In this document: positions 62,346-64,000 of the stretch, piece by piece
Layout: each line of letters opens with the position of its first letter
Numbering within the stretch: position 1 is the first letter of the stretch
From: a virus
Length of the DNA: 64,000 bases
Reading direction: 5' to 3' (one strand)
Virus record (IMG/VR): IMGVR_UViG_3300028365_000002
Span: 1 to 64,000 of that record
The notes under the pieces: model-generated
Seen by the model: only the letters and a program-made list of their open reading frames with translations
Databases searched by the model: none
Told to the model about the DNA's origin: nothing
Made by a program: the position numbers and the translations under genes

Positions 62346-63233
62346 ATGGCCGTAGGCGATATAATCTCAGCAGCACGATACAATGCAATGCAAACAATTG
62401 TAACTCAAGTTTTAGGCAACGGGGCAACTAACTTTGGGTACGGACAGGTATTGTCAAGTTCTGCTGTGGCGCCAGGCGCCACAGTTGTTGCTACTCACAT
62501 GCAAAGATTAAAAACTGATCTTGTTAACATACATGCTCACCAAAACGGTGCTTTACCGGTACTGCTGTCAATTGCTGCTAACACTGATATTACAAATAGC
62601 GCGTACACCCAGTATGAATCTATAACTTCTGGAATTACCGGAGCATCTCGTTTTAAAATTGATCCTGCAGAAGCTACAACTTCTGCACTAGCATCTAGTA
62701 CTAGAAATACCACCTGGAATGGCACAATCACACATGAGTTTAGGGTAACATTTGAATCTGCAAATGCACGGAGATACTTCTTTAATTCCGGAGGCCAAAT
62801 ACGATTTGGCGCTCAATTATCTGCCCCGGCAGATGCCAAATCGTCAGCCTGGGCATCGTTCTTATCCAGTATGCAATCTATTATTTTCAATCATACCACA
62901 GCGGTATCAACTGCTACAATTGTAACTGATACTTCTGCAAACATTGGTAATTTTGATTTGATAGACAATGCTGAATATGTACAAATTTATACAAACTCAA
63001 AAACCACTGGATATTCGGACACTTTTTACACCATTCGTGCCAAGGCAACTGCTGACGCATTAACTTTCCTGGTCGAATTTATAGATGGGGCAGGGGCAAC
63101 CGGCCCTGGCGGATCAATTGACGAAAACGTTACTGGTAATATCACAAGCATAATTAACCAATTTAGAGCAACTGGTGCATATGTTTCGGTACCAAGTCCG
63201 TTGTTTTCAAACATTAGTGCTCTTAGTACATGA
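62346..63233 (+). CDS. Virion structural protein, first of a paralogous pair (295 aa)
   Basis: 295 residues. It opens MAVGDIISAARYNAMQTIVT followed by GNGATNFGYGQVLSSSAV, then a helical LKTDLVNIHAHQNG, and mostly beta-structure after that (TITHEFRVTFESANARRYFF, NSGGQIRFGAQLSAP, FYTIRAKATADALTFLVEF). The next gene has the same plan. Proteins of this type occur in fibre clusters of marine myoviruses; the exact location in the virion is unknown. It has its own exact late promoter. Confidence 0.75.
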   Translation: MAVGDIISAARYNAMQTIVTQVLGNGATNFGYGQVLSSSAVAPGATVVATHMQRLKTDLVNIHAHQNGALPVLLSIAANTDITNSAYTQYESITSGITGASRFKIDPAEATTSALASSTRNTTWNGTITHEFRVTFESANARRYFFNSGGQIRFGAQLSAPADAKSSAWASFLSSMQSIIFNHTTAVSTATIVTDTSANIGNFDLIDNAEYVQIYTNSKTTGYSDTFYTIRAKATADALTFLVEFIDGAGATGPGGSIDENVTGNITSIINQFRATGAYVSVPSPLFSNISALST

Positions 63234-63236
63234 TGC

Positions 63237-63244
63237 AATAAATA
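63237..63244 (+). promoter_or_regulatory. Late promoter (AATAAATA)
   Basis: AATAAATA lies 21 bp before the ATG at 63266, with a CGGAG ribosome site between, in a 32-bp intergenic gap. Confidence 0.6.
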
Positions 63245-63265
63245 CACTGTTAACGGAGACTATAC

Positions 63266-64000
63266 ATGCCTGTAAGTGTTGGCGGAGTAATATCTGCATC
63301 AGAATATAATAATATAAGAACCACGCTATCAACAGTGTATAATACCACCTACGGTCAAACTTTAAGATCATCACCGGTGGTTGCTACATCGAGCAAAGTT
63401 ACATCTCAACAACTGGAAGAACTGTACCTTGATGCACAAGGCTGCTATGTTCATCAAGCTGGATCAATCTCCGCTCTTATCAACGTTCCTGCAACCGGAC
63501 AAACAATTGGTGCCGACGTTTCTCTAGAATTTAATCAAGTTACTGGAGCAAAAACGGCAACATCAACTAGTACAACATCGGGCATAAACGATTATAATCA
63601 ACTAGTAGTTGATATTAGCAATTTTGACGGAAGTACATCTGGCTGGCCAGATAGTAGTTTTTCTCTTGGCACTGCAGATGCGAGCGCAAGAAGCACATCA
63701 TGGGGAAATTCTTCTAATAACCAAACTATATATCATGTAGTTACTTTTACATTTGCTAGCCTAGCAGAACGCGACTATTATTTTGAAACCGGCGGCGAAC
63801 TAAGATTTTCTGCAAGCTTAACAGCTGGATCGGGCGCAAAGGACACCGATTGGGCAAATATGCTATCGGCAATAGGAACTATAAAATTTGACAAATACCG
63901 ACTAACTGCTAATTCCGGAACACCTTCTACTAGTGGATACAATGCACTAACATCAACGTATCAATTAATTTATACTAAAACTGGGTCTGGTGTGTATAGT
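63266..64000 (+). CDS. Virion structural protein, second of the pair (cut by right edge)
   Basis: From ATG 63266 (MPVSVGGVISASEYNNIRTT...) the frame is open to the last base (245 codons), so the C-terminus is outside the window. It parallels the preceding 295-residue protein: V-GG-VISA-YN at the start, then YGQTLRSSPV, LEELYLDAQGCYVHQAGSIS, HVVTFTFASLAERDYYFETG, GELRFSASLTAGSGAKDTDW and a SAIGTIKF stretch. This points to tandem duplication. Function as for its paralogue: fibre or baseplate-associated, not further defined. Confidence 0.75.
   Translation, partial: MPVSVGGVISASEYNNIRTTLSTVYNTTYGQTLRSSPVVATSSKVTSQQLEELYLDAQGCYVHQAGSISALINVPATGQTIGADVSLEFNQVTGAKTATSTSTTSGINDYNQLVVDISNFDGSTSGWPDSSFSLGTADASARSTSWGNSSNNQTIYHVVTFTFASLAERDYYFETGGELRFSASLTAGSGAKDTDWANMLSAIGTIKFDKYRLTANSGTPSTSGYNALTSTYQLIYTKTGSGVYS

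Overview
This window is about 64 kb of a large T4-like myovirus genome of the marine cyanophage/pelagiphage type. It carries recognisable homologues of T4 genes 5, 6, 20, 21, 22, 23, 25, 26, 46, 47, 48, 53-like and 55. The genes are densely packed, often with ATGA or TAATG overlaps, the DNA is AT-rich, and TATAAATA-type late promoters stand before many structural genes. The very long repetitive structural proteins and strings of fibre paralogues resemble marine myoviruses more than T4 itself. I see no tRNA, rRNA, CRISPR array or host metabolic gene. The host cannot be read from the sequence alone.

Layout. (1) 1-9189, minus strand: a fibre and decoration cluster. It has a collagen-like fibre running off the left edge, a 1668-residue protein with a beta-helix head and eight internal repeats, and four smaller virion-type proteins. 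(2) 9190-10429: a terminator, a late promoter and an unknown 193-residue gene. (3) 10430-12016, plus strand: a free-standing EDxHD/Vsr-like homing endonuclease with its own host-type promoter. (4) 12077-20017, minus strand: the head module in T4 order, reading from right to left gp20 portal, a small gene, an extra MptE-like gene, an acidic gp67-like core protein, gp21, gp22 and gp23. The portal gene is interrupted by an in-frame HNH intein. (5) 20042-24385: the tail tape measure (minus), divergent from gp26 and a small overlapping ORF (plus), then an unknown minus-strand gene. (6) 24386-31134, minus strand: an early/middle block of gp55 (late sigma), gp47 and gp46, then small genes including a GIY-YIG protein. 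gp46 is broken into two ORFs at its Walker A motif by a split intein with a homing endonuclease ORF between the halves. (7) 31210 to the right edge, plus strand: the baseplate and fibre operon of gp48, gp53-like, a hub-like protein, gp5, a CHAP-like protein, gp25, gp6, a 4451-residue gp7-position giant, a gp8-position protein, three fibre paralogues and two short-fibre paralogues, the last cut by the window edge.

How it works together. A host-type promoter drives gp55 and the gp46/47 recombination nuclease leftward. gp55 would then recognise the TATAAATA motifs in front of head, tail and fibre genes. Head assembly (20, 67-like, 21, 22, 23), tail length control (tape measure with gp26) and the baseplate module are each contiguous.

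The most unusual content is the load of homing elements in essential genes: the fractured gp46, the gp20 intein, the endonuclease beside gp23 and the GIY-YIG gene. Next is a candidate lambda G/GT-like -1 ribosomal frameshift joining gp26 to the 75-codon ORF, with a T TTT TTC slippery site and a downstream hairpin, next to the tape-measure gene. A CHAP-like domain that has lost its catalytic cysteine sits directly behind a gp5 carrying two other wall-hydrolase domains. All identifications rest on reading motifs and gene order; no database search was run.
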